Positions 8,385 to 18,193 of a stretch of DNA of 64,000 bases are shown here, in pieces. The stretch comes from CAUZWH01 sp965224275 (lineage in GTDB: Bacteria > Pseudomonadota > Alphaproteobacteria > SHVV01). The position numbers and the translations under genes are program-made. The DNA lies in assembly GCA_965224275.1 (NCBI GenBank), contig CBDCYR010000007.1, forward strand, positions 1-64,000. Reading direction: 5' to 3'. Below the pieces are notes generated by a model, which saw only the letters and a program-made list of their open reading frames with translations, ran no database searches and was not told the DNA's origin. Position 1 is the stretch's first letter. Each line of letters begins with the position of its first letter.

Positions 8385-8848
8385 ATGGAACCTGCTCTAA
8401 ACAGCTTTCTCGCCGGTTTTCCGGTCTTTATCTCGCACTTTGCACTGACGGTGCTGCTGTTGTTCGTTGGCGTGGTCGTCTACCACTGGATTACGCCACG
8501 GTGCTGCTGTTGTTCGTTGGCGTGGTCGTCTACCACTGGATTACGCCACACCACGAAATGAAGTTGATCCGCGAAGGCAATTCTGCCGCAGCGATTTCCC
8601 TGGGCGGAATGATCGTGGGTCTTGGGTTGCCGCTCGCGGTCAGCCTCGCCAATAGCATCACGCTGATCGATATCCTAATCTGGGGTGTGGTTGCGCTGGC
8701 GATCCAGCTGGTGACCTACTTCGCGATAGATATCCTGCTCAAAGGTCTCTCGAAGCGGATCGAGGAAGGCCAGATGTCTTCGGCTATTCTGCTTGCCGCG
8801 GCCAAGATTTCGGTCGCCGCGATCAATGCCGCGGCACTTTCGGGTTGA
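8385..8848 (+). pseudogene. DUF350 membrane protein, frameshifted by a 50-bp tandem duplication
   Basis: The native start is ATG 8385 (MEPALNSFLAGFPVF). After codon ~37 a 50-bp unit is repeated, and because 50 is not a multiple of three the frame is lost and a TGA stops it within ~20 codons. Removing one unit restores a single ORF of about 137 residues with four hydrophobic helices and the DUF350 pattern (WITPHHEMKLIREGNSAAAISLGG, then GLPLAVSLANS). DUF350 proteins are inner-membrane proteins of unclear function. The lesion may be real or an assembly artefact. Confidence 0.85.
8448..8547 (+). repeat. 50-bp perfect tandem duplication inside the DUF350 gene
   Basis: Units 8448-8497 and 8498-8547 are identical, each starting ACGGTGCTGCTG and ending GGATTACGCC. 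The unit encodes most of the first transmembrane helix of the DUF350 protein. Confidence 0.95.
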
Positions 8849-8853
8849 CGGGA

Positions 8854-9146
8854 CTAGTGGATGAAATCCAACATTTGGTACCCACACGACGGCTTGCCGA
8901 GTTCGCCGGTTAGGCGCGCGAACCGTGGCGATGCCCCAAGGGACCGTTGGGCATCGGAAGCTTTGCGTAACGCGGCCGGTGAGCTCGGCAAGACGCCCTG
9001 TGGGTCGCCTATCCCGGCCCCCCGGTGCGTCGAAACCGCTCGACGATGCCCAACAGTCCCTTGGGGCATCGCCTGGGGACTTCCTCCTCCCGAGCTACCG
9101 GGATAGGCGATCGTATGAGTACCATATGTTGGATTCCATCCACTAG
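8854..9146. mobile_element. palindromic MITE-like element, long form (293 bp)
   Basis: It begins CTAGTGGATGAAATCC and ends with a near-perfect complement (ATGTTGGATTCCATCCACTAG when split after ATGTT). The terminal inverted repeats are ~35 bp, including a GGTACC-like segment. Inside are two mutually complementary hairpin blocks around GATGCCCCAAGGGACC. No ORF is credible. A shorter copy in opposite orientation lies at 46674-46870 and a 21-bp solo palindrome at 55403-55423. Confidence 0.8.
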
Positions 9147-9193
9147 GACGCTGACCAACCACGTTCCAACCGCGCCAGCGAGGTAGCCAACCG

Positions 9194-10048
9194 GTGCGCG
9201 GGATCGACCGTTTCGCCGTTATTTTGCTGCTGGTCGCAATCGTTGCGGTCGCGCTGCGCGACTTTTCCACGCCCGGCGAACGACGGCCACCGCCGCAACG
9301 ACAGGCGCCGCCAGCGAGCACACTCGCGGCGCCCTCTTCCGTCGATCCCACGATCGTCATCGAGGCTACTCCGAAGAAAGGCAATTCGACCGGAACCGCC
9401 TTCGCTATCGATCAAAGTGGCGTCTGGCTCACGGCGCGGCACGTGACGGAATCCTGCCGCCAGATCTTGATTCAAACAGGGCCGCGCCAAGGTATGCAGG
9501 CCACCAACGTTGTTGAACATCCCCGCGCCGATGTGGCCGTTGTCATGACGCGCCGTGGGGCATCACCGCTGCCATTATCGCGGCGTCTGGATCCCGGGCA
9601 GGAAGGATTTCATTTTGGCTTTCCGCGCGGCAAACCCGGCGAAGCCCATTCCCAACTGCTCGGTCGGGCTCGCCTTAAAACAGTTGGCCTGCGCCGCCAT
9701 GTCGAACCGGTCGTAGCCTGGGCCGAACTGCGCCGCCACCCCGGCCGACTTGACGCGCTGAGCGGGATGAGCGGCGGTCCTGTCCTCGATGCCAGCGGTC
9801 GCGTCGTCGGGGTAACGATCGCAACCTCGCGCCGGCGCGGTCGGGTGTTCACGGCTGCACCGATTTCAGTGCGCGAGGTGCTGACCCAAGCTGACGTCAG
9901 GGGAAATTTTGACCGCGCGGCGCGCTTCTCAACAACAAATCTAAACGCCGAGGATTTCCCGGAGCATGGCGACGTGTTGCGCAAGTCGTTAACCGTAGCC
10001 AAGGTCATCTGTTTGGTCCGAGCGCGCAAGCGGCGCCCGACCTATTAG
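9194..10048 (+). CDS. membrane-anchored trypsin-like serine protease
   Basis: 284 residues starting at GTG 9194. A single N-terminal hydrophobic helix (residues 8-21) is followed by a Pro-rich linker, then a chymotrypsin-fold domain with H83 (LTARHV), D113 (PRADVAVV) and nucleophile S193 (GMSGGPVLD). No PDZ domain is visible, unlike DegP/DegQ. It is likely periplasmic and tethered to the inner membrane. The C-terminal ~40 residues are poorly conserved in character. The amidase gene starts 15 bases downstream and may be co-transcribed. Substrate unknown. Confidence 0.8.
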   Translation: MRGIDRFAVILLLVAIVAVALRDFSTPGERRPPPQRQAPPASTLAAPSSVDPTIVIEATPKKGNSTGTAFAIDQSGVWLTARHVTESCRQILIQTGPRQGMQATNVVEHPRADVAVVMTRRGASPLPLSRRLDPGQEGFHFGFPRGKPGEAHSQLLGRARLKTVGLRRHVEPVVAWAELRRHPGRLDALSGMSGGPVLDASGRVVGVTIATSRRRGRVFTAAPISVREVLTQADVRGNFDRAARFSTTNLNAEDFPEHGDVLRKSLTVAKVICLVRARKRRPTY

Positions 10049-10062
10049 CGTGAGAACGTTAG

Positions 10063-11472
10063 ATGGATTCCACAGAGTTGACGGTTAGTGAGGCCGCGCA
10101 ATCGCTTCGCGCCGGTGATATCACCGCGGATTCCTATGTCGACGCCCTGCTCGCCCGCACCGATGCGAATCGCGACCTCAATGCCTTTATCACTCTCGAT
10201 CGCCAGCGTGCCCTCGCAGCCGCCCGCGAAGCCGATGCCAAACGGGCCCACGGTGCAGACCTCGGCGCGCTGCATGGCGTTCCGTTGGTGCTGAAAGACA
10301 ATATCGAAATCGCCGGTTTCCCGACCACTGCCGGAACGCCCGCCCTCAGGCATCACAATTCAGGTCGTACGGCACCCGTGGCGCAGGCGCTCGTTGACGC
10401 CGGCGCCATCGTACTCGGCAAAACCAACATGCACGAACTGGCTTTTGGAATAACCAACAACAACCAGGCTTTCGGCGCCGCCTGCAACCCCTACGGCACG
10501 AATATGATTCCCGGCGGCAGTAGCGGCGGCACCGGCGTCGCGGTTGCCGCCCGACTGGTGCCAGGCGGGCTCGGGACCGATACCGGCGGATCAGTACGCA
10601 TCCCGGCAGCCCTTTGCGGCATCGTTGGCTTCCGTCCCAGCATGGGCCGTTATTCGCAAGAAGGAATTGTGCCGATCTCCCACACCCGCGATACCGCCGG
10701 TCCAATGGTGCGCTCGGTAGCCGATGCCGTGTTGTTGGATGGTGTCATCACCGGCGGCGCAACGGCGCTGGAACCAACCGCACTGAATGGCGTCCGTCTC
10801 GGCGTTGCAAGAACGCCATTTTTCGGCGATCTCGACGCCGCACTCGCCGCCGTCATCGAGAACGAGCTCAAACGATTGCGGGACCTCGGGGTCGTATTGA
10901 TTGAGTTCGACGCGCCAGAAATTGCCGAACTCGACAACGCCGCGGCGTTCCCCATCGCACTGTACGAAACCGTCACCACGCTAACCGCGTACCTCGAAAG
11001 CAGCGGCCTTGATCTTGGTTTTCGCGAGCTTTGCGAAGCCACGATAAGCCCGGATGTGAATTCAATTTTGATGAGCCTGTGTGGTGACGAAGCGGTCCCC
11101 GAGGCGTCCTATCGCTTGGCCATGGAGCAGCAGCGCCCTGCGTTGCAGGCAACCATCGCCGGCTATTTGCGTGATCATCGAGTAGCGGCACTGATCCTGC
11201 CGACAACACCCCTGCCAGCCCGCCCCATCGGCCAGGATGAGACCGTCGAGTTAAATGGCGCGCAGGTGCCGATCTTCCCGGCCTATATTCGTAATACCGG
11301 ACCCGCGAGTGTTGCCGGGTTGCCGGGCTTGAGCTTGCCGATCGGTCTCACCGCCGACGGACTGCCTGTCGGCATCGAACTGGATGGTCGGGCCGGTGGG
11401 GATCATGAACTTTTGTCGCTGGGCCTTGGTTATGAAGCGACGTTAGAGGCCCTTCAACCACCACCGATTTAG
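10063..11472 (+). CDS. amidase-signature family amidohydrolase
   Basis: 469 residues with the Ser-cisSer-Lys triad: K78 in LVLKDNIEIAG, cis-Ser S153 in GGSSGGTG and nucleophile S177 in GTDTGGSVRIPA. The 24-residue spacing between the serines is standard. These enzymes hydrolyse carboxamides to acids and ammonia; the GatA subset works on Glu-tRNA(Gln), but no gatB or gatC is nearby, so a catabolic amidase is more likely. Closest guess is an indoleacetamide hydrolase or mandelamide hydrolase type; the substrate is not resolved. Confidence 0.9.
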   Translation: MDSTELTVSEAAQSLRAGDITADSYVDALLARTDANRDLNAFITLDRQRALAAAREADAKRAHGADLGALHGVPLVLKDNIEIAGFPTTAGTPALRHHNSGRTAPVAQALVDAGAIVLGKTNMHELAFGITNNNQAFGAACNPYGTNMIPGGSSGGTGVAVAARLVPGGLGTDTGGSVRIPAALCGIVGFRPSMGRYSQEGIVPISHTRDTAGPMVRSVADAVLLDGVITGGATALEPTALNGVRLGVARTPFFGDLDAALAAVIENELKRLRDLGVVLIEFDAPEIAELDNAAAFPIALYETVTTLTAYLESSGLDLGFRELCEATISPDVNSILMSLCGDEAVPEASYRLAMEQQRPALQATIAGYLRDHRVAALILPTTPLPARPIGQDETVELNGAQVPIFPAYIRNTGPASVAGLPGLSLPIGLTADGLPVGIELDGRAGGDHELLSLGLGYEATLEALQPPPI

Positions 11473-11559
11473 GCATACCGATATTCGGCTTGTACTCTTC
11501 CGCCTGGGCTCCAGAGAGCTTAGCCTGTCGACCATCGGGCTAACGAGAAGGACCAGATC

Positions 11560-12162
11560 ATGTCGACCACACTTGTCGAATCGGAAGCCGAGCTTCGCCA
11601 GACCTACGAGCAACCAAAGGAAACCATCCTCAAGCTCAAACTTAAGAAACTCGACAAACATGGGCGCCGCTTCATCTCGCTCAGCCCATTTCTTGTTCTC
11701 GCGACCCATGGTGACGCCTCGCCCAAGGGGGATGCGCCCGGCTTCGTGAAAGTCGTCGACGACACCACCCTTCTCATTCCTGACCGGGCCGGCAACAACA
11801 AGCTCGACACGCTGAAGAACATCCTGGCCCACCCGGAGATCGGTATCATCTTCTTCATCCCAGGGTTCAACGAGACCTTCCGGGTCAACGGGACCGCGCG
11901 GATTACCATGGATGCGGCCGAACTCGAACCGCTTACCGTGCATGGAAAAACCCCCAAGTCCGGGATCCTGGTCGACATCGAGGAGGCCTATCTCCACTGC
12001 GGCAAAGCATTGATCCGATCCAAATTGTGGGACGCAGGCTCAATCGTTGCGCGCGATGCAATGCCCACAATGGGGCAAATGGCGGCTGATCAAGTGAGCG
12101 GCATTGACGCCCAAGAGACCGAAGCGGGCTACCAGGACGCCCTTGCGACGCGCCTTTATTAG
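11560..12162 (+). CDS. pyridoxamine 5'-phosphate oxidase-class FMN protein
   Basis: 200 residues with a split-barrel flavin-binding fold. The FISLSPFLVLATHG and GDAPGFVKVVDDTTLLIPDRAGN segments, and the later GIIFFIPGFNETFRVNGTA, match the MSMEG_1061/DR_2398-like subfamily of PPOX-class proteins. These probably bind FMN or F420 and reduce or oxidise small molecules; the substrate is unknown. ATG 11560 follows GAGAAGG. Convergent with the broken CoxL gene, 9 bases apart. Confidence 0.82.
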   Translation: MSTTLVESEAELRQTYEQPKETILKLKLKKLDKHGRRFISLSPFLVLATHGDASPKGDAPGFVKVVDDTTLLIPDRAGNNKLDTLKNILAHPEIGIIFFIPGFNETFRVNGTARITMDAAELEPLTVHGKTPKSGILVDIEEAYLHCGKALIRSKLWDAGSIVARDAMPTMGQMAADQVSGIDAQETEAGYQDALATRLY

Positions 12163-12171
12163 CTAGCTAAT

Positions 12172-14202
12172 TTATTCCGCTCGAACGGCGCGAATTGCCC
12201 GCCACACGCGTTCCGGGGTAATCGGCATCACGATGTCGGCTACGCCCAACGACGACAGCGCGTCCAACACCGCACTCGTTACCGCTGCCGGTGCGCCGAT
12301 CGCCCCCGATTCGCCGCATCCCTTGGCGCCGAGTGGGTTGAACGTACAGGGCTGACTTTCGTCGGTTTCGGCAACGAAGAACGGAAAATCCTCGGCCCGG
12401 GGAATCGCGTGGTCCAAGAACGAGGCCGACAACGGCTGACCGCTCTCGCGGTCATAAACGCAGTTTTCCATGAGCGCCTGGCCGATTCCCTGAGCGAGGC
12501 CGCCATGCACCTGACCGTGCACGATTATCGGGTTGATCACCGTGCCCACGTCATCGACGGCCCAATAACCAATGATGTCGACCGCCCCGGTCTCCGCATC
12601 GATCTCGACCTCGCAAGCGTGGCAGCCGTTTGAGTAGGCGAAATTCGGAGGGTCGAATACCGCGGTTTCGTTGAGACCTGGCTCGAAGCCATCGGGATAA
12701 CTGTGCGCATTGTTTGCCGCTCGGGCGATCTCGTTGAACGACAGCGTTCGATCGGTGCCGGCAACGCGATAGCCACCGTTCTGAAACTCGACATCATTCT
12801 CGGAAGCTTCAAGCAGGTGCGCCGCGAGGCGCCGACCCTTGGCTACGATCTTGTCAGCCGCCTGTGCCAACGCCGAACCGCCCACCGCAATCGAGCGAGA
12901 GCCAAACGTACCCGCGCCAAGCGGAACGACGCCAGTGTCCCCCTCGATTACCGCAACAGAATCGAGGTCGACTCCGAGGCGGTCGGAAAGAATTTGCGCG
13001 AAAGTGGTGGCGTGGCCCTGGCCGTGATTATGGGTGCCGAGCAGCGCCAACACGCCACCCCCACCATCGACGCGAATCTCTGCCGATTCGAAAAACCCGG
13101 CACGACCGCCGCCCGCTCCGGCCAACCGCGAGGGCGCCACTCCGGATGATTCGACATAAAGCGCGACACCGAAGCCGCGCAACCCGCGCTCCGCCTCGGC
13201 ACCTGGCTGCGCTAGCGCGAGGGTGCGTGCAAATATGTTGGGAAAGTCGCCGGTGTCATAGGTCGGCCCGATCGGCGTTGTATAGGGCATCGCCGATGCC
13301 GGGATCAGATTGCGGCGGCGAATCTCGGCGCGCTCCAATCCCACAACGCGGGCCGCTTCGTCGGCCAAGCGTTCGAGCACGAAGGCTGCTTCCGGGCGGC
13401 CCGCACCACGATAAGCATCGGTAGGTACGGTATTGGTGAACGCCCCGATCACGCTCACATAGATGAGCGGCGTGCGATACACACCGGCCAACAGTCCGCT
13501 GTAGATCACGCTGGGTATCGCGGCGCCAAACGTCGACACGTAAGCCCCCAGATTAGCCAAGGTTTCGACCCGTAATGCGAGGAACGTGCCGGTTTCGTCC
13601 AAAGCCAGCTCCGCATGGGTCAAATGGTCGCGCGCCTGGGTATCGGAGACGAAGCTCTCGCTGCGGGTCGCACACCATCGAACCGGGCGGCGCAATCGGC
13701 GGGCCGCCCAAACCATCAGGGTTTCTTCGGGGTAGTGCTTGCCTTTGTAGCCGAAGCCGCCGCCGACATCGGGCGCGATTACACGCAGCCGAAGTTCCGG
13801 CATGCCAAGCTGCTCGGCAACGAATTTCCTGACGTTGTGCGGAACTTGGGTGGCGGCGTAGAGGGTGAGCGAATCGCCCACCGGTTCGGGCACGGCGATC
13901 AGCGTGCGCGGTTCGAGCGCGGCCCCGGCCAATCGGTTATTGGCGAGATCAAGGCGAACGACGTGGGCGGCGCCTTCGAACGCAGTTGCGACGGTTTCAG
14001 CATCGCCGCGGGAAAAGCGAAAGCAGACGTTGCATGGGGCCTCCTGGTGAAGCTGAACGGCACCAGCCGCCAGCGCAACGTCAGACTCCGTCACCGCGGG
14101 TAGCTGTTCGAAGTCGACGGCCACGCGTTCGCCGGCATCGATCGCTTCGGATGCGCTCTGCGCGATCACCGCGGCGATGGGTTCGCCGACATGGCGCACG
14201 AC
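12172..14202 (-). pseudogene. form II CoxL-type molybdopterin-binding subunit, C-terminal part
   Basis: The C-terminal ~675 codons of a xanthine-dehydrogenase-family large subunit that binds molybdopterin cytosine dinucleotide. AYRGAGRPEAAF is the form II (putative CO dehydrogenase) signature, whereas form I has AYRCSFR. The moco-base glutamate is present in GAKGCGESGAIGAP, and GGGFGYKGKHYPEE is intact. The frame runs from the IS21 insertion at 14203; the N-terminus lies beyond it at 16749-17147. No FAD (CoxM) or 2Fe-2S (CoxS) subunit gene is adjacent, so even the intact gene would have been an orphan here. Confidence 0.9.
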
Positions 14203-14309
14203 TGTTGTTCGGCGTGGAATATTGACCCCCTATTGGGGGTTATCGGCGTCCAAAATTGACCCCCCTGGTTTTGTGCTCTTGAACACACCTCGTTGTTTGG
14301 ACAGACGAG

Positions 14310-15833
14310 GTGGGGGAGATGCTGGTTGTGGAGACGATTGCGCGGATCCGTCGGGATCATCTGGTGAGGGGCGTTCCGATCAAGAAGATCGCCCGGGATT
14401 TGAGGGTTTCGAAGAACACGGTGCGCAAGGTGGTGCGGGGCGATGAGACCTCGTACAGCTACGAGCGCAAGATCCAGCCGATGCCGAAGCTTGGACCGTG
14501 GGTGGATGAGCTCGAGCGCCAGCTGGAGGCCAACGAGAAGAAGCCGCGCCGGGATCGGCTGTCTCTGCTGCGGATTCATGAAGATCTTGCGGCTCTGGGC
14601 TATGGCGGCGGCTACGACGCGGTGCGCCGCTACGCCAGGACCTGGCGTCGGCGGTGGCGGCTGTTGTCGCCGTCGCAGGGTTTTGTGCCGCTGAGCTTCG
14701 ATCCCGGCGAGGCCTACCAGTTCGACTGGAGCCACGAGTACGCGCGCCTGTCGGGTGTGACGACCAAGGTGAAGGCGGCGCACATGCGGCTCTGCTACAG
14801 CCGCATGCAGCTGGTTCAGATCTTCCCGCGCGAGAGCCAGGAGATGGTGTTCGAGGCGCACGAACGGGCCTTCCACTTCTTCGGCGGGGTCTGCCGGCGG
14901 GGCATCTACGACAACATGAAGACGGCGGTGAGCATGGTCTTCGTGGGCAAGGAGCGCGCCTACAACCGGCGCTTTCTGGAGCTGTGCTCCCACCATCTGG
15001 TGGAGCCGGTGGCGTGCACTCCGGGTGCGGGCTGGGAGAAGGGGCAGGTCGAGAGGCAGGTGGGTGACGTCCGCGGCCGCCTGTTCGTGCCCATCCCGCG
15101 GGGCCGCTCCTACGCCGAGATCAACGCGTGGCTGATGGATCGGTGTATCGAGGACGCCAAGAAGCGGCCGCATCCGACGATCGAGGGCAAGACGGTGTGG
15201 CAGGTGTTCGAGGAGGAGCGGCCCTTCCTGATGGCCTATCGCGGCCCCTTCGACGGCTTCCACGCCACCGAGGTATCGGTCTCCAAGACTTGTCTGGTGC
15301 GCTTCGACAACAATCACTACAGCGTGGCGGCCCGCGCCGTCGGGCGGACGGTCGACGTGCGGGCCTACGCCGATCGGATCGTCATCCGCCAGGACGGCGA
15401 GACCGTCGCCGAGCATCCCCGGAGCTTCGGGCGCGGCGAGATCGCCTACGATCCGTGGCACTACGTGCCGATCCTGACGCGGAAGCCTGGTGCGCTGAGG
15501 AACGGCGCGCCCTTCAAGGGCTGGCAACTGCCCGGCGCGCTCGGCCGCATACGGGCCCGGCTGACGGGTTGCGACGACGGTGACAGGCAGTTCGTGAGGA
15601 TCCTCGCGGCGGTTCAGGAGGACGGGCTGGAGGCGGTCGAGGCGGCCTGTGCCGAGGCGCTCGACTTCGGCGCCTGCAGCGCCGACGTCGTGCTCAACAT
15701 CCTCGCCCGGCAGTGCCAGCCGGCACCGCCGGCGACCATCCCGACGCCCGAGGGCCTGCAGCTTCGCCACCGGCCGGTGGCCGACTGTCAGCGCTACGAT
15801 CGCCTGAGGGAGGCCGGTCATGGAGCGTCATGA
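14310..15833 (+). CDS. istA: IS21 transposase
   Basis: 507 residues. An N-terminal helix-turn-helix (RGVPIKKIARDLRVSKNTVRK) is followed by an rve integrase core (YQFDWSHEYARL, then GIYDNMKTAV, then KGQVERQVGDVRG) supplying the DDE residues. A C-terminal beta-rich domain has the FDNNHYSV element. It works with the ATPase IstB to insert the element. The stop overlaps the istB start, so translation is coupled. Confidence 0.95.
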   Translation: MGEMLVVETIARIRRDHLVRGVPIKKIARDLRVSKNTVRKVVRGDETSYSYERKIQPMPKLGPWVDELERQLEANEKKPRRDRLSLLRIHEDLAALGYGGGYDAVRRYARTWRRRWRLLSPSQGFVPLSFDPGEAYQFDWSHEYARLSGVTTKVKAAHMRLCYSRMQLVQIFPRESQEMVFEAHERAFHFFGGVCRRGIYDNMKTAVSMVFVGKERAYNRRFLELCSHHLVEPVACTPGAGWEKGQVERQVGDVRGRLFVPIPRGRSYAEINAWLMDRCIEDAKKRPHPTIEGKTVWQVFEEERPFLMAYRGPFDGFHATEVSVSKTCLVRFDNNHYSVAARAVGRTVDVRAYADRIVIRQDGETVAEHPRSFGRGEIAYDPWHYVPILTRKPGALRNGAPFKGWQLPGALGRIRARLTGCDDGDRQFVRILAAVQEDGLEAVEAACAEALDFGACSADVVLNILARQCQPAPPATIPTPEGLQLRHRPVADCQRYDRLREAGHGAS

Positions 15834-16548
15834 GGTGCTGGCGATGATGACGGCGTTGAAGCTCGCGGGCATGCGCGCCGCCTACGACGACATCCTCGCC
15901 GACGGTCTCAAGCGCCGTCATCCGGTGCAGCAGATCATCGGTACGCTGCTGCAGACCGAGGTCGCCGACAAGCAGGCGCGCTCCATCAAGTACCAGATGG
16001 CGTCCGCCAGGCTGCCGACGGCCAAGGAGCTGGCCGACTTCGACTTCGCCGCCTCACCGGTCAACGAGCCCCTGATCCAGGAACTCGCCACAGGTGGCTT
16101 CCTGGAGGGCAAGCGCAACATCGTGCTGGTCGGCGGCACCGGCACCGGCAAGACCCATCTCGCCGTCGCCATCGCCCGCGCCTGCATCCGCAAGGCCGCA
16201 CGCGGCCGCTTCTACAACGTCGTCGACCTGGTCAACCATCTCGAGGCCGAACTCCGTGCCGGACGCCAGGGCCGCACCGCAGACCAGCTCATCCGACGCG
16301 ACTTCGTCATCCTCGACGAACTCGGCTACCTGCCCTTCGCCCAGGCCGGCGGCCAGCTGCTGTTCCATCTGATGAGCCGGCTCTACGAGCGCACCTCGAT
16401 CATCGTCACCACCAACCTCGCTTTCGGCGAATGGCCCTCCGTCTTCGGCGACCCCAAGATGACCACAGCCCTGCTCGACCGCCTGACCCACCATTGCGAG
16501 ATCATCGAGACCGGCAACGAGAGCTGGCGCTTCAAGAACCGCTGCTGA
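15820..16548 (+). CDS. istB: IS21 helper ATPase
   Basis: 242-residue AAA+ ATPase of the DnaC/IstB type. Walker A is GGTGTGKTHLAVAIA; Walker B is FVILDELGYLPF; sensor residues lie in SIIVTTNLAFGEWP. It assembles on target DNA and licenses IstA. It overlaps istA by 14 bases. Confidence 0.95.
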   Translation: MERHEVLAMMTALKLAGMRAAYDDILADGLKRRHPVQQIIGTLLQTEVADKQARSIKYQMASARLPTAKELADFDFAASPVNEPLIQELATGGFLEGKRNIVLVGGTGTGKTHLAVAIARACIRKAARGRFYNVVDLVNHLEAELRAGRQGRTADQLIRRDFVILDELGYLPFAQAGGQLLFHLMSRLYERTSIIVTTNLAFGEWPSVFGDPKMTTALLDRLTHHCEIIETGNESWRFKNRC

Positions 16549-16748
16549 CCCGGCAGGCCGTGCCTGCGGCCCGCTTGCCCCGCTGGGTCAACCCGTACCT
16601 CCCACGCGGCTTCGCTCCGCGCACCGCAAGGCGCTACACGAAGCCGCTCGGGTCCCCCCTATTGACTACCGGGACAACCTCCGCCGTGCCGCTCAGGGGG
16701 GTCAATATTGCACGCCGATTGGGGGTCAATTTTGGACGCCGATTGACA

Positions 16749-17147
16749 GCGCACGACGTCGCGGGCCAGCGCCCAGCGCGGCGGCTCGGCCGCCGGCTTG
16801 CCGTCGATTCCGGTAACCGGCCACATACACAGCATCGGACCGACCCGATCTGTAGCCATGTCGGCGCCAACCAATACCGCCACAACACCTGGTGCGGCGC
16901 ACGCATCTACCATCTCGATGCTCTTGATTCGTGCATGCGCGTAAGGGGAACGAACGATGTGACAATGCAGCGCGCCGGGAATCTCGATATCGTCCACAAA
17001 GCGGCCAGCGCCGCGCAGGAACTTATCGTCCTCCAGGCGGAGGACGGCGGCGCCGATACCTGACCTACTGCGTGTGCTGGTGGCCACCCTCGCGCTCAAC
17101 TCCCTGTCCGTTTGCGACGTTTTGACAACGCCGCGTCCGATCAACAT
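16749..17147 (-). pseudogene. form II CoxL-type subunit, N-terminal part
   Basis: The first ~130 codons of the interrupted molybdoenzyme: GIGAAVLRLEDDKFLRGAG, then VDDIEIPGALHCHIVRSPYAHARI, then the beginning of the LARDVVR segment cut by IS21. Joining at the 9-bp repeat regenerates LARDVVRHVGEPIAAVI and a continuous frame of about 806 residues, the usual length. The ATG at 17147 has only a weak ribosome site; the in-frame GTG of VATSTRS is an alternative start. Confidence 0.88.
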
Positions 17148-17268
17148 AACTTACACGAGGCGTCCAGGTATCGATGCCTGTGACGCCGTCATGACCACGA
17201 CCCTGGTGGCAAGGGGTTCGCCACCCATAGCCTCGGGCCGGCCGGCCCAATGTCCGCTGAGGATGTGC

Positions 17269-18165
17269 ATGTCCGATTTGGTGTCGTCAGATCAGATTGA
17301 AGCCTTTCAGCGCGATGGCGTCCTTCACATTCCCGGCCTCATCGAAGAACCAGGCCTCGAACCGCTGCGTCGGGCGATCGACGACCTACTCGCTGCCCTC
17401 TCCGAGAATCCTGTCGTCAACAACGTGACGGCATGGGCCGCCAAGGCGAAAGCGGCCGGCGAAACCGTGCTATCCGATCGCGAGGGGTCATCGACCGGAC
17501 GCTTCCTGGTTCGCCCCAACACGTGGTTCGAGGACAGCCGCATCCATGACTTCGCGTTCAACTCGGTGTTGCCCGCGGTCGCCGCGCAACTCATGGGCGC
17601 CGATCGTCTCAGTTTCTTGGGCGACCAGCTGTTCCTTAAGGAGCCAGGTTCGATTTACCGCACCGCTTTTCATCAGGACTCCGGCTACTTTCATTGTTTT
17701 GGCGACCAATGCTGCTCGTTTTGGGTCTCCCTCGATCAGGTGACCTCGGAAAGTGGAGTCATGGGCTACGTGCCGGGCTCGCATAGATGGGGTCGCGAAT
17801 TCAGCGCCAATGCATTCGCCCACCGCGCGCCGCTGCCTGGCGCCAACGGCGAGACCCTACCGCCAATCGAAGATGATGAAGCCGCCTACGGGGTACGCTA
17901 CATCGAGACCGCCCCTGGCGATGTCATCGTTCACCACTACAAGACGGTGCACGGCGCGACCGGCAACACCAGCAGCAACACGACTCGCCGCGCCGCTACC
18001 TTCCGCTATCTCGGCCCCGACATGCGCTATCGTGAGAAACCCGGCGCCCCGCCCAACACTTTCAAAAGCGCCGAACTGAAGGAAGGCGATCCGGTGATCA
18101 GCTCGGAATATCCACTGGTGTGGCCGCGCGATGCCGTCGAAAGTCCGGCGCCCACTTCTCGATAA
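17269..18165 (+). CDS. phytanoyl-CoA dioxygenase (PhyH) family protein
   Basis: 298 residues from ATG 17269 (MSDLVSSDQIEAFQRDGVLHIPG), the typical PhyH opening. A longer frame upstream lacks family sequence, and GAGG precedes this start. Iron ligands are H and D in AFHQDSGYF and the distal H in HHYKTVHGATGN, with a following arginine for 2-oxoglutarate. Such enzymes hydroxylate acyl-CoAs, ectoine or phosphonates. The neighbours (a PqqC-like oxidase and a 4HBT thioesterase on the same strand with short gaps) suggest a small degradative operon; the substrate is not deducible. Confidence 0.88.
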   Translation: MSDLVSSDQIEAFQRDGVLHIPGLIEEPGLEPLRRAIDDLLAALSENPVVNNVTAWAAKAKAAGETVLSDREGSSTGRFLVRPNTWFEDSRIHDFAFNSVLPAVAAQLMGADRLSFLGDQLFLKEPGSIYRTAFHQDSGYFHCFGDQCCSFWVSLDQVTSESGVMGYVPGSHRWGREFSANAFAHRAPLPGANGETLPPIEDDEAAYGVRYIETAPGDVIVHHYKTVHGATGNTSSNTTRRAATFRYLGPDMRYREKPGAPPNTFKSAELKEGDPVISSEYPLVWPRDAVESPAPTSR

Positions 18166-18193
18166 GGACTGGCCAGCAGAGGGAGGTAATTTG

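Larger units (their letters stand above)
14203..16748 (+). mobile_element. IS21-family element inserted in coxL (2546 bp)
   Basis: Ends TGTTGTTCGGCGTGGAATAT and the complement of TGTCAATCGGCGTCCAAAAT, each with a second internal ATTGACCCCC repeat as in IS21 multiple terminal repeats. The 9-bp direct repeat GCGCACGAC flanks it at 14194-14202 and 16749-16757. It contains istA and istB. The ~200 bases after istB are non-coding. Confidence 0.93.

Noticed and set aside
14166..15821. 551-residue minus-strand ORF opposite istA
   Set aside because: Antisense shadow with His/Pro/Leu-rich composition typical of reverse reading of a high-GC gene.
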